From a virus: 51,710 bases of DNA. Location of the stretch: positions 1 through 51,710 of IMG/VR virus record IMGVR_UViG_3300036770_005865. One strand, written 5' to 3'. The stretch's first letter is position 1; every line of letters begins with the position of its first letter. Both the position numbers and the translations under genes were made by a program. This document shows positions 34,786-41,293 of the stretch, in pieces. A model generated the notes under the pieces. The model was not told where the DNA came from. It did no database searches and saw only the letters and a program-made list of their open reading frames with translations.

Positions 34786-35105
34786 GCGGCGGCGGCTCCT
34801 TTCTCCTTCAGCTCGGCGAGCTCGGTCTCGAGGTCCGCGATGCGGATCTTCAATCGATCGTTGTCGTATTCGAGATTGCGACACTCCTTCTCGTGCCACT
34901 CGGCGTTGCTTCGGGATTCGGCCCGACCTTGCTCGGCGACACTGAGGTCTTCCTCGAGCATTTCGTAATCATGGAGGGGGCGGCCCTGCCACGAGTCCGC
35001 GATCTCGAAGCCCTTGTCGGCCCGGACGCTGGGGTGAAGGGTTGCGAGAGTGATCGATCCATCGTCGCTCTCGATCGTGTGTTTCGCTGCGTTGTATTTG
35101 GCCAT
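34782..35105 (-). CDS. Small coiled-coil protein next to the clamp gene
   Basis: 107 residues from ATG 35105. A beta start (MAKYNAAKHTIESDDGSITLATL) is followed by a charged coiled coil (CRNLEYDNDRLKIRIADLETELAELKEKG). It is coupled to the clamp gene by a 4-nt overlap. No family was recognised. Confidence 0.55.
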   Translation of the reverse strand: MAKYNAAKHTIESDDGSITLATLHPSVRADKGFEIADSWQGRPLHDYEMLEEDLSVAEQGRAESRSNAEWHEKECRNLEYDNDRLKIRIADLETELAELKEKGAAAA

Positions 35106-35130
35106 GCTGTTCGGTGGGTTGTTCGGAGTC

Positions 35131-35355
35131 CTACGCGGCGTTGCACCGGGCCACTTCGCGCTGCAGGTCTTCGAGGGTGTGAGAGGTGGCGAGATCCGGC
35201 AAAAGGGGCAGGCAATCCAGACACGCGTCGATCTGCTGCCCACGCTCGTGGATCGGCTCGTCCTTGTGCGGATGCACCGGGCTGGCGATCGTCACTTTCG
35301 TGCGCAGGAAGCCCGTGCGGGCCCCGCAGATGTCGCAGAGGGTCACCTGGCTCAT
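35131..35355 (-). CDS. Small zinc-ribbon protein
   Basis: 74 residues, ATG at 35355, overlapping the stop of the MarR-like gene. CDICG at 7-11 and CLDC further on give a four-Cys zinc site. Such small early proteins often bind host transcription or repair factors; the target here is unknown. Confidence 0.6.
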   Translation of the reverse strand: MSQVTLCDICGARTGFLRTKVTIASPVHPHKDEPIHERGQQIDACLDCLPLLPDLATSHTLEDLQREVARCNAA

Positions 35356-35633
35356 GCTGCTGCTTCGCTGCGGGGTTTCAGTTTGTCGACGAGGCCGCGC
35401 CCCTCGAGCGTGATCCGGGCGGTGACTACACGGCGATCGTCAGCCGTGCGGCCGCGGGCCATCAGGCCGAGCTTTTCGCCACGGTCGAGGAGACCCGTCG
35501 CCGCGGCGGTGGAAAAGCCCGCCAGCTTCGCCAGATCCGTCGCCCGCGTCTCGCCTGCTTCGGCGAGATGGCAGAGGGCCTTGATGATGCTGCCGCCCAG
35601 GTGGGGCGGGATGTGATTGGAGTCGATGATCAT
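35352..35633 (-). CDS. MarR-like winged-helix regulator
   Basis: 93 residues from ATG 35633. A core typical of MarR wHTH proteins is visible: IIKALCHLAEAGETRATDLAKLAGFSTAAATGLLDRGEKLGLMARGRTADDRRVVTARIT (split here as helix 2, recognition helix and wing), with the DDRR of the wing. It probably controls an early promoter, alone or with the repressor at 36577. Confidence 0.7.
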   Translation of the reverse strand: MIIDSNHIPPHLGGSIIKALCHLAEAGETRATDLAKLAGFSTAAATGLLDRGEKLGLMARGRTADDRRVVTARITLEGRGLVDKLKPRSEAAA

Positions 35634-35665
35634 ACTTGCTGTCGTTTCTTGAGGTTTGAGGTGCG

Positions 35666-35893
35666 TCAGTTGTGTGCGTGCTCGGGAAAGGGGTGGCTCG
35701 CCGGGCGGACGGCCAGATCGCGCAGGCGCATCAGGCGGAGGCGCTCGTCGAGGGCGCTGTCGATGCGCGGGGCCAGCTCGCCGGCCCGGGTGGGGAATTG
35801 CTCGCGCAGCCGCACCAGACGCGAGAGGATCCAGTCGATCGCGCGCAGGTTCAGCGCGATGGCCGAGGGCGGGGTCTGGTGTGTGGCGGTCAT
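35666..35893 (-). CDS. Small helical early protein
   Basis: 75 residues, ATG at 35893. It is Arg/Leu-rich and helical (IDWILSRLVRLREQF, DERLRLMRLRDLAV). It lies in the leftward early operon between the membrane protein and the MarR-like gene. Function not recognised. Confidence 0.5.
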   Translation of the reverse strand: MTATHQTPPSAIALNLRAIDWILSRLVRLREQFPTRAGELAPRIDSALDERLRLMRLRDLAVRPASHPFPEHAHN

Positions 35894-35910
35894 GGCGGGG
35901 CGGTGATCGG

Positions 35911-36324
35911 TCAGCGGCCAACGAAGGCGTCGATCGCCTTGCCGATGGCGAGGATCGCCCCGACGCAGCCGAGGATGAAAAGACCGATCAGGAAGAGGTG
36001 CGGGAAAAAGGATTCCCAGTTGCCGCTGGTGTAGCGCCCGGCTGCAAAGGTTCGCGTTGGATTCGACTGGGCAGGCTCATCCCACACTTGGATCTCGAAC
36101 GCCTTCGCCTCGGCGGATGCTTTGGCGAGACGCTCCTGGGCGGATGCCGTGAAGATCCGGCCGATGTTCTCTTCGCGGCGGGGGATCACCACGTCGCCAT
36201 CGCGGAAGAGCTGGCTCATGCTCGTGGCGACGACACGCCGGGCGGCGCGTTTCCATTTCTCCTGGCGGATCTCGAGGGTCGATTTCCGGATCTTGCGGTG
36301 GTTGGGTCTGCTGCTGGTTCTCAT
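35911..36324 (-). CDS. Early protein with C-terminal membrane segment
   Basis: 137 residues from ATG 36324, overlapping the upstream stop. The N-terminal ~100 residues are basic and helical. A hydrophobic segment near the C-terminus (FFPHLFLIGLFILGCVGAIL) should anchor it in the inner membrane. Tail-anchored early proteins can act in superinfection exclusion, but no family was recognised. Confidence 0.55.
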   Translation of the reverse strand: MRTSSRPNHRKIRKSTLEIRQEKWKRAARRVVATSMSQLFRDGDVVIPRREENIGRIFTASAQERLAKASAEAKAFEIQVWDEPAQSNPTRTFAAGRYTSGNWESFFPHLFLIGLFILGCVGAILAIGKAIDAFVGR

Positions 36325-36485
36325 GCTGCTTGCGGCTCGGGGCTGGAGACTTTGGCGCGCTTGGCAGCCGCATCGAGGAGGCGGGCCATGGCTTCGGCAG
36401 GCGTGCAGCCCCATTGGTTGGCTTTCATCAGCAGCAGGGTGCGGGCGCGCTCGCTGAGCTTGGTGAGATCGAATTCGATGGTCAT
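36321..36485 (-). CDS. Very small early protein, first gene of the leftward operon
   Basis: 54 residues, ATG at 36485, directly after the predicted leftward promoter. MTIEFDLTKLSERARTLLLM begins with a strand followed by helices, somewhat like ribbon-helix-helix regulators. It overlaps the next gene by 4 nt (ATGA). Its place resembles that of cro-type genes. Confidence 0.55.
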   Translation of the reverse strand: MTIEFDLTKLSERARTLLLMKANQWGCTPAEAMARLLDAAAKRAKVSSPEPQAA

Positions 36486-36493
36486 GGTGTGGT

Positions 36494-36567
36494 AACGGAT
36501 CGTGAACAGAATAACGATTCGTGATTTTCTGTCAACAGCACAGTTGATTTTTTTTAACGAAACGTGA
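36494..36567. promoter_or_regulatory. Operator region with three AACGNNNCGTGA repeats
   Basis: Direct repeats at 36494-36505, 36513-36524 and 36556-36567. One lies in the promoter spacer, one beside the -10, one near the repressor start. An inverted TCAAC-N6-GTTGA lies at 36532-36547. This layout fits repressor control of divergent transcription. Confidence 0.65.
36508..36535 (-). promoter_or_regulatory. Leftward early promoter (sigma70-like)
   Basis: TTGACA (36530-36535), 16-nt spacer, TATTCT (36508-36513), read leftward. The predicted start lies about 15 nt before ATG 36485. Repressor-type repeats AACGNNNCGTGA overlap the spacer and flank the -10. Confidence 0.7.
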
Positions 36568-36576
36568 TTGTGGGGC

Positions 36577-36990
36577 ATGAAACAGTTCAATGAGTGGATG
36601 GATGCCCGCGGAATGACTCCTAACGAGGCCGCTTCGAAGTTTGGCAAAAGCGCGGGCACGATTCGAAACTGGCGCTCCATCGGAGTGCCACAGAATCTTC
36701 AAGACTGGGTGCTTGCCCGCATGGGCGAGATCGACTCATCGAGCCCAGTCTCCGCAACCTCTGAACGAGTCTCTCTCGAGATCACCCGCGAACAGTTCAC
36801 CTCCTGGAACCGCGCAGCCCTCCTCGAGGGCAAGATCATCTACGATTGGGCGGCCGACGTCCTCGACGATGCCGCTGCCGATACTAACGAAGACTCAACA
36901 GGGTCACACACCTCATTCAACCCTCTTGCGTCCCTTAAGGTCGCCGATCGCAGCACCGAGTATCTCCCCCCAAAAGACGACGCGGTGTGA
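36577..36990 (+). CDS. Cro/CI-like repressor
   Basis: 137 residues from ATG 36577. A compact HTH (FNEWMDARGMTPNEAASKFGKSAGTIRNWRSIGVPQNLQDWV) with short N-terminal helices resembles phage Cro-type regulators. The rest is acidic and probably flexible. It is divergent from the early operon across three operator-like repeats, so it probably keeps the lysogenic state or sets the switch. Confidence 0.7.
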   Translation: MKQFNEWMDARGMTPNEAASKFGKSAGTIRNWRSIGVPQNLQDWVLARMGEIDSSSPVSATSERVSLEITREQFTSWNRAALLEGKIIYDWAADVLDDAAADTNEDSTGSHTSFNPLASLKVADRSTEYLPPKDDAV

Positions 36991-37157
36991 TCATTCCCTT
37001 CCCCGGCCACAAGTCCGATTGACTCGCGCAGCTCGCAGGCCGACCGATCGCCATCTACGCCGGCCACGTCCTCATCATCGTGCCGACGCGCACAAGTCGC
37101 CAGCGCGGCTGGGAATTCCGCATCGAGAAGACGAACGGGATTGCCTTGGTGAAGTGA
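36987..37157 (+). pseudogene. Small ORF after the repressor, interrupted by in-frame TGA
   Basis: A GTG at 36987 overlaps the repressor stop. The frame reads VIIPFPGHKSD, then TGA (37020-37022), then 44 codons of coding-like sequence (LAQLAGRPIAIYAGHV, IVPTRTSRQRGWEFRIEK) to TGA at 37155. A Trp (TGG) at the internal stop would give a plausible 56-residue protein. It may be a pseudogene, a sequencing error or a recoded stop. Confidence 0.5.
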
Positions 37158-37161
37158 TCGA

Positions 37162-37183
37162 CTCGTTCGCACGTGCGGACGAT
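37162..37183. promoter_or_regulatory. CACGTG-centred palindrome, site 3 (two mismatches)
   Basis: CTCGTTCGCAC / GTGCGGACGAT, between the interrupted ORF and the end of the GYF-domain gene. Shares GCACGTGCGGACGA with site 2. Confidence 0.65.
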
Positions 37184-37189
37184 CCAGCC

Positions 37190-37603
37190 TCAGCAATCCC
37201 TCCGGCACGCCGGACATATTTGGGAGGTCCGCTCGATCCGGTTACCGCATCCCCCACAGAGGTATCGCGGACGATCGACACACACGGCCACGACGATCAT
37301 CAGGATCGCGATCGTCACACCGATCAGCCAAGGCAGGAGCAGCATCGAAACGATTGCGAAAAGAAAGAGCATCCAGCTCATCCCCGCCATTGGTCTCGTT
37401 TTTCGGATCCCTGCCGGCGGCAGCTTGCCCGGCGCAGCTGGCGGCCCCGGCACCACAAATCCCGCCGGGATCCACTCCTCTGTTCCATGCGCACACACCT
37501 GATCCTGATCTGAGATCTCTCCGTCTCGGATCATGTCGGCGATGCGCCCTTGTCCGAAGGGCCCCGTCGTCTCGCCATCGCGATGGAGGTAATACATGCT
37601 CAT
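37190..37603 (-). CDS. GYF_2-domain membrane protein with zinc ribbon
   Basis: 137 residues from ATG 37603. Residues ~1-50 match the GYF_2 pattern (YYLHRDGETTGPFGQGRIADM, EEWIPAG). A long hydrophobic region with two membrane passes follows (WMLFLFAIVSMLLLPWLIG, TIAILMIVVAV), then a four-Cys ribbon (CGGCG ... CPAC). It stands between palindromes at 37162 and 37651, apart from the lysis genes. It may be a lysogenic-conversion or exclusion gene; this is inference. Confidence 0.7.
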   Translation of the reverse strand: MSMYYLHRDGETTGPFGQGRIADMIRDGEISDQDQVCAHGTEEWIPAGFVVPGPPAAPGKLPPAGIRKTRPMAGMSWMLFLFAIVSMLLLPWLIGVTIAILMIVVAVCVDRPRYLCGGCGNRIERTSQICPACRRDC

Positions 37604-37650
37604 CTTGTCGGCAGTGTGGCGGATCTGCCTTTTCTCGTCAAGCCCCTCCC

Positions 37651-37676
37651 CGCTCGTTCGCACGTGCGAACGAGCG
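37651..37676. promoter_or_regulatory. CACGTG-centred palindrome, site 4 (26 bp, perfect)
   Basis: CGCTCGTTCGCAC and its exact reverse complement, just upstream of the GYF-domain gene and three nt before the stop of the next gene. The longest and most regular of the four sites. Confidence 0.8.
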
Positions 37677-37678
37677 CA

Positions 37679-37924
37679 TCACTCCTCGCTTCCACCCACC
37701 TCTTCATCATCATCCGCATGCCGGATCTTGCGGCGCATGTCGATGTAGCCGATCACGATCCTGGGGATGATCGCCAGACCGGTGAGGATCCCCACGGTGA
37801 TCCCGACCATCGTCTGCACGTGTCCGAGGGTGAGGAAGGCGGCCATGCTGGTGCCGGCCAGGGCGAGGAGTTTGTCGGTGATCGGGGTCACTTTGTGAAG
37901 GCTGGAAAGAAACTCTTGATTCAT
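37679..37924 (-). CDS. Small membrane protein, possible holin
   Basis: 81 residues, ATG at 37924. Two hydrophobic segments (LLALAGTSMAAFLTLG and VGITVGILTGLAIIPRIVIGY) and a charged acidic C-terminus (HADDDEEVGGSEE) give the small two-pass layout of holins or antiholins. It follows the endolysin gene in the lysis cluster. It may work with the larger holin at 39297. Confidence 0.6.
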   Translation of the reverse strand: MNQEFLSSLHKVTPITDKLLALAGTSMAAFLTLGHVQTMVGITVGILTGLAIIPRIVIGYIDMRRKIRHADDDEEVGGSEE

Positions 37925-37958
37925 GCGGTCGGGGAAAGCGGTGATCGGTGAACGGTGA

Positions 37959-39281
37959 TCAGACCAGACTCAGCGCCTCATCGAAGATCGCGCGGGGCAG
38001 CACGAGGGCGGCATCGTTCTCGTAGGCCGCCATCGCCGAGACCAGGGCGAAGAGCTGGTCGGCATCGCGCACGCGGCCGTCTTCGTGGAAGAGGCTCAGC
38101 TGCGTCACCGGCGAGATCCCCTGCATCCGCTTCGCCACGAAGGTGGAATAATCGAGCGGCGAATTCGCCGGGGCACCGGGCAGGCTGCCGATGGTGTCCG
38201 TCACCGGAGCCCAGCGCGAGAGGATGGCGGCGATGCTGCGCTTCTGGTGTTTAGTCCAGTAGGTGCGCAGGGTGATGATGCCCGCGCGCAGGCCTTTCGC
38301 GTAGGTGGGGAAGATATTGTGGCCGCGGCTGTCGCGCCCCTCGCTGTAGAGCCAGCCCGTGCCCTTCACGTTGAGCAAATTCTTGTTCCGCACCCCGGCG
38401 GTGGCGTAGGGCGGATTCCAGGCGGTGCCGGAGACGGCCACGGGCTGGGCCGGCCGAGGCGCAGCCGTCGCGGGCTCGAGATCGTCCTCGGTGATGAGGG
38501 TCAGGGAAAACTGATTGCCGTGGATCTTGGCCGCCTTCTCGCAATACTCCCGGAATTCCACGAAGTCCGCCATCCGTTGGAAGACGAGGCACCCGGCGCT
38601 GCTGGCGTAGACGCGCTCGGCGACGTGGCCCTGGTTCGAGCTGGTCGGCGCGATGGCGGCGTGCACGTTGATGCCGAAGCTCCCCTGCTGAATCGTGCTC
38701 GGCTCGAGGTCGAAGACGCGATCCTTGTCGCCGTCGCGGTAGACGATCACGGCGCCGTTGCGCTGGCAGAGGGCGCGGTAGCGGCCCCCGTGCAGATCGA
38801 GGGCGTAGACGCCGAGGTATTGCCCGGGGCAGAGGATCGCGGCACCCTTGGGCGAGAGGAGCTTCTCGATCAGGTAGCGGCTGCCGGGGAAGGTAGTGAT
38901 CGGCCAGCGGCGCGAATGCCAAGCACCCTCGTATTTCCAAAAGATCACCAGCGAGCACTCGTAGCGATCGAGGCTCGCCTCGGGATTCCGGATCGCCACG
39001 ATGTTGAGGTTGTAGTCGGCATCATCGAGATCAAAGATCCGATACCCGAGCCGCCGCATCGCGGCCATGATCAGCATCAGGTGCGCGGGCACATCGGCCG
39101 GGATCTCCGCCGGCACGGGCACGGGCGCGCCGGCGATCGGAGTCGGCGGCACGGGATCGGCAATCGGCTCGGGATGCTCGCGAGGTCCGAGAGGGTGCGC
39201 CGAGGGGGTCTCCTCCGTGGGTGTGATCCGACGCGAGAAAAAGACGTCGATGATCAGTTCGAGTAGGGCCGCGATCCACAT
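37959..39281 (-). CDS. Endolysin with N-terminal anchor and C-terminal P5-type lytic domain
   Basis: 440 residues from ATG 39281. The N-terminal hydrophobic segment (WIAALLELIIDVFF) could be a signal anchor, followed by a Pro-rich linker (~20-65). The middle domain has FGINVHAA and VYASSAGCLVFQ (~202-235), a His/Cys pattern seen in phage peptidoglycan-active proteins. The C-terminal domain (~300-390: NLLNVKG, FPTYAKGLRAGIITLRTYW, FVAKRMQGIS) resembles the lytic transglycosylase-like P5 domain of PRD1-type phages. TTGACA lies 13 nt before the ATG. It should break the cell wall at lysis. Confidence 0.75.
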   Translation of the reverse strand: MWIAALLELIIDVFFSRRITPTEETPSAHPLGPREHPEPIADPVPPTPIAGAPVPVPAEIPADVPAHLMLIMAAMRRLGYRIFDLDDADYNLNIVAIRNPEASLDRYECSLVIFWKYEGAWHSRRWPITTFPGSRYLIEKLLSPKGAAILCPGQYLGVYALDLHGGRYRALCQRNGAVIVYRDGDKDRVFDLEPSTIQQGSFGINVHAAIAPTSSNQGHVAERVYASSAGCLVFQRMADFVEFREYCEKAAKIHGNQFSLTLITEDDLEPATAAPRPAQPVAVSGTAWNPPYATAGVRNKNLLNVKGTGWLYSEGRDSRGHNIFPTYAKGLRAGIITLRTYWTKHQKRSIAAILSRWAPVTDTIGSLPGAPANSPLDYSTFVAKRMQGISPVTQLSLFHEDGRVRDADQLFALVSAMAAYENDAALVLPRAIFDEALSLV

Positions 39282-39294
39282 GCCCGCGGGGCGT

Positions 39295-39300
39295 TGTCAA
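39295..39300 (-). promoter_or_regulatory. TTGACA late-gene box before the endolysin gene
   Basis: TTGACA on the minus strand, 13 nt upstream of ATG 39281, overlapping the end of the holin gene. Confidence 0.45.
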
Positions 39301-39869
39301 TCGCGCGAGGCGGCGGCGAAGAAGCTGCCGCGTTTCTCCGCCGTGCGCCCGCCGAAGTAGAAGGCGAGAGCACCCCCCGTCGCCGTCCAGAGCGCCGTGA
39401 CGGAGTGCATGATCAATTCCTTCGCGAAGTCGCCGAGGTTCAAGCTGAGACCGAAGATCTGGCCGAGCACCACGAAAAGGAGGATCGCGTAGCTGTAGGC
39501 CACCGAGGCGGCGACGAGGCCGATGCAGAGCGTGGGCCGAGTCGCTTTGGAAAGGGCGGAGTCGCTCAGAATGTCGGCGGCATGGCGAGCGGTGGTCTGG
39601 CGCTGGATCTCGCGCTCGGTTTTCTCCTCGGCCTCGCGCTCGCGCACGGTCAGTTCGAGCAGGGCGGCGCGTTGCTCGGGCGTGGCGCCCTCGAGGGCCT
39701 CGGCGATGGCGTCGGGATCCGCATCGGTGCCGAGGATCTCGGCCGCGCCTTTGATGATGCGGCCGACTTTGCCAATGGGCGTCTCGCCGAGGATCACGCC
39801 GGCCAGCTCGGGCAGCTTTGAATCCTTCAGCTTTTTGCCGAGGGTTTGGAGACGGTCGAGGAAGGCCAT
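39297..39869 (-). CDS. Holin of the 3TM superfamily
   Basis: 190 residues from ATG 39869. A helical N-terminal half (LLELTVREREAEEKTEREIQRQTTARHAADI) is followed by two to three hydrophobic segments (TLCIGLVAASVAYSYAILLFVV, AFYFGGRTAEKRG), matching the Holin_3TMs type in which a RP(T/L) turn begins the membrane part. It lies directly upstream of the endolysin, and should make the membrane lesion at lysis. Confidence 0.75.
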   Translation of the reverse strand: MAFLDRLQTLGKKLKDSKLPELAGVILGETPIGKVGRIIKGAAEILGTDADPDAIAEALEGATPEQRAALLELTVREREAEEKTEREIQRQTTARHAADILSDSALSKATRPTLCIGLVAASVAYSYAILLFVVLGQIFGLSLNLGDFAKELIMHSVTALWTATGGALAFYFGGRTAEKRGSFFAAASRD

Positions 39870-39897
39870 GGCGGGGAGGGTTGAGAGTTGCGGGTTG

Positions 39898-40065
39898 TCA
39901 GTTGTTGGTTGCTGCGGCGGATGCGGTCGGGTCAGAGCTGCGTCCGAATACAATCACAACCTCCGTCGCGGAATCGCCCGACTTGCCAGCCAGGGATGCG
40001 AGTGGCGTGTCTTGGCCTGGCGCGGCAACGAATCGGTCTAGGCGTAGGTCGTAGAAGAGTTTCAT
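39898..40065 (-). CDS. Short tail-protein anchor fragment (55 residues)
   Basis: ATG at 40065, TGA at 39898; seen in the reverse strand between the holin and the 163-residue gene. MKLFYDLRLDRFVAAPGQ and a GDSATEVVIVF strand resemble the first 45 residues of the phage B protein at 43620 (MLRLRYDYQGRVRGLPDSI, GDDLTIEIV) and the start of the 887-residue protein. It is either a small functional tail component or a fragment left by tail-gene exchange. Confidence 0.55.
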   Translation of the reverse strand: MKLFYDLRLDRFVAAPGQDTPLASLAGKSGDSATEVVIVFGRSSDPTASAAATNN

Positions 40066-40070
40066 GCGTG

Positions 40071-40562
40071 TTATTTGGCGGTGATCTCAGCAGACCGGGT
40101 CTCGTCGATAATGCCGGCAGAGACGAGGGCGGCGAGGCCCATCACGATCCGAGCGTCGTCGCTCCAAACGTCCGATGGCCACGAGGCGAGCAAAAGGCGC
40201 AGGGCGGCAATCGTGGGATCAGCGGAAAGCGATATCGCGGCAAGCTCGGGCATGGAGAATTCACCGAGAAAGGCGGAGGCGTTCGGCCAGGTTTTGCGGG
40301 CGCGGGCGGCGAGTTCGTCGGGAGTCAGCGCGACCGCCTCCCACGAGCGGAGCACCCATTCGCCCGTCTCGAGATCGGCGTGCGCTGGCACGAACCGCAA
40401 TCGATGGGTCGCGGTATTGATCGCGCCGGCGGGGCGATCGATGTCGGTGAGGAGGTGGAGAGGGGGCTCTACCGTCGCGGGTTGGCCGTCGACGAGGTAT
40501 TCTTCCCCTCGCCAGATGGTCGAGACGACTTGATCGCCAGTGATGTGGATGATGCGTTTCAT
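40071..40562 (-). CDS. Small tail-associated protein
   Basis: 163 residues, ATG at 40562. A beta-rich N-terminus (MKRIIHITGDQVVSTIWRG) is followed by helical regions (LTPDELAARARKTWPNASAF, IAALRLLLASWP). Genes of this kind lie after fibre genes and may be fibre assembly factors. It is three nt from the lectin-like gene. No family was firmly recognised. Confidence 0.5.
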   Translation of the reverse strand: MKRIIHITGDQVVSTIWRGEEYLVDGQPATVEPPLHLLTDIDRPAGAINTATHRLRFVPAHADLETGEWVLRSWEAVALTPDELAARARKTWPNASAFLGEFSMPELAAISLSADPTIAALRLLLASWPSDVWSDDARIVMGLAALVSAGIIDETRSAEITAK

Positions 40563-40564
40563 CT

Positions 40565-41293
40565 TCAATGCGTGATCGTGATGCCCCATTTGGTCCCGAG
40601 ATAATTTTCGACCGCCTCCCTGTCCCCGTCTGCCAAAGGCGTGTCGTAGACGATGACTTCTGCGATGATGCCGCGCCACCCGCGGCTTGGAAAAACGCGT
40701 TCGTGTCCCACTGCGATCGATGTTAGAGACTGAGACGAGCTAGTTTTGCGGGTAATGACTGCGCCAGAATTTAGAGCGGGGAGAGGGGCCGCTGACGCCA
40801 CTCCGTTTGTGTAAAAAGTGCCTGCTACGGCCGGGGGATACCATTCCAACCGGCCCGAGGAGCCTAGTATTATGAATGTGGTTTTGCTGTTAAACAAACC
40901 CTCATAAACAGACGAGAACGTAGAGCCGGGGAATGTTGCGACCACGAAAATTGTATCAGCCTCTAGTGATGAGTCACTATAAAGACCCAAATCATTTGTT
41001 GTGTCCGGCCACCGCAATGAATCGAGTCCATTTAGCCCTGTCGCGTCTCTTAGCGGTTGTTTTGCGCCCGTCGCCTGCGTGACGTGTTTGGCGGCTCCGC
41101 TCTTGTCCTCCCATCTCGCCACTTCCTCCCCATCAGCCGACAGGCTCCCGCCCGAGGTGGCATCATACATCGTAGCGGCATCGGCCCCATCGAGCCAGAG
41201 AGTGCATCCGGCCACATCGAGCGGCGAGAAGCCCCCCCCTTCCTCCCGCCTCTTCGCCGCTCCGGCGATCGTTGCTACGATGGCCCCGCTCAT
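40565..41293 (-). CDS. LamG / concanavalin-like tail lectin protein
   Basis: 242 residues from ATG 41293, with a real Shine-Dalgarno (GGAGGG) and a 4-nt ATGA overlap with the fibre stop. Residues ~25-240 form a jellyroll pattern: LDVAGCTLWLDGADAATMYD, WEDKSG, TIFVVATF, WRGIIAEVIVYD, ENYLGTKWGI. Such domains bind sugars, so this is a likely receptor-binding protein. Its GC content is clearly lower than that of its neighbours, which suggests recent acquisition. Confidence 0.75.
   Translation of the reverse strand: MSGAIVATIAGAAKRREEGGGFSPLDVAGCTLWLDGADAATMYDATSGGSLSADGEEVARWEDKSGAAKHVTQATGAKQPLRDATGLNGLDSLRWPDTTNDLGLYSDSSLEADTIFVVATFPGSTFSSVYEGLFNSKTTFIILGSSGRLEWYPPAVAGTFYTNGVASAAPLPALNSGAVITRKTSSSQSLTSIAVGHERVFPSRGWRGIIAEVIVYDTPLADGDREAVENYLGTKWGITITH

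Noticed and set aside
8568-39300. TTGACA boxes as -35 promoter elements of the genes directly after them
   Set aside because: They lie 13-18 nt from the start codon, so a -10 and transcription start would fall inside the gene.
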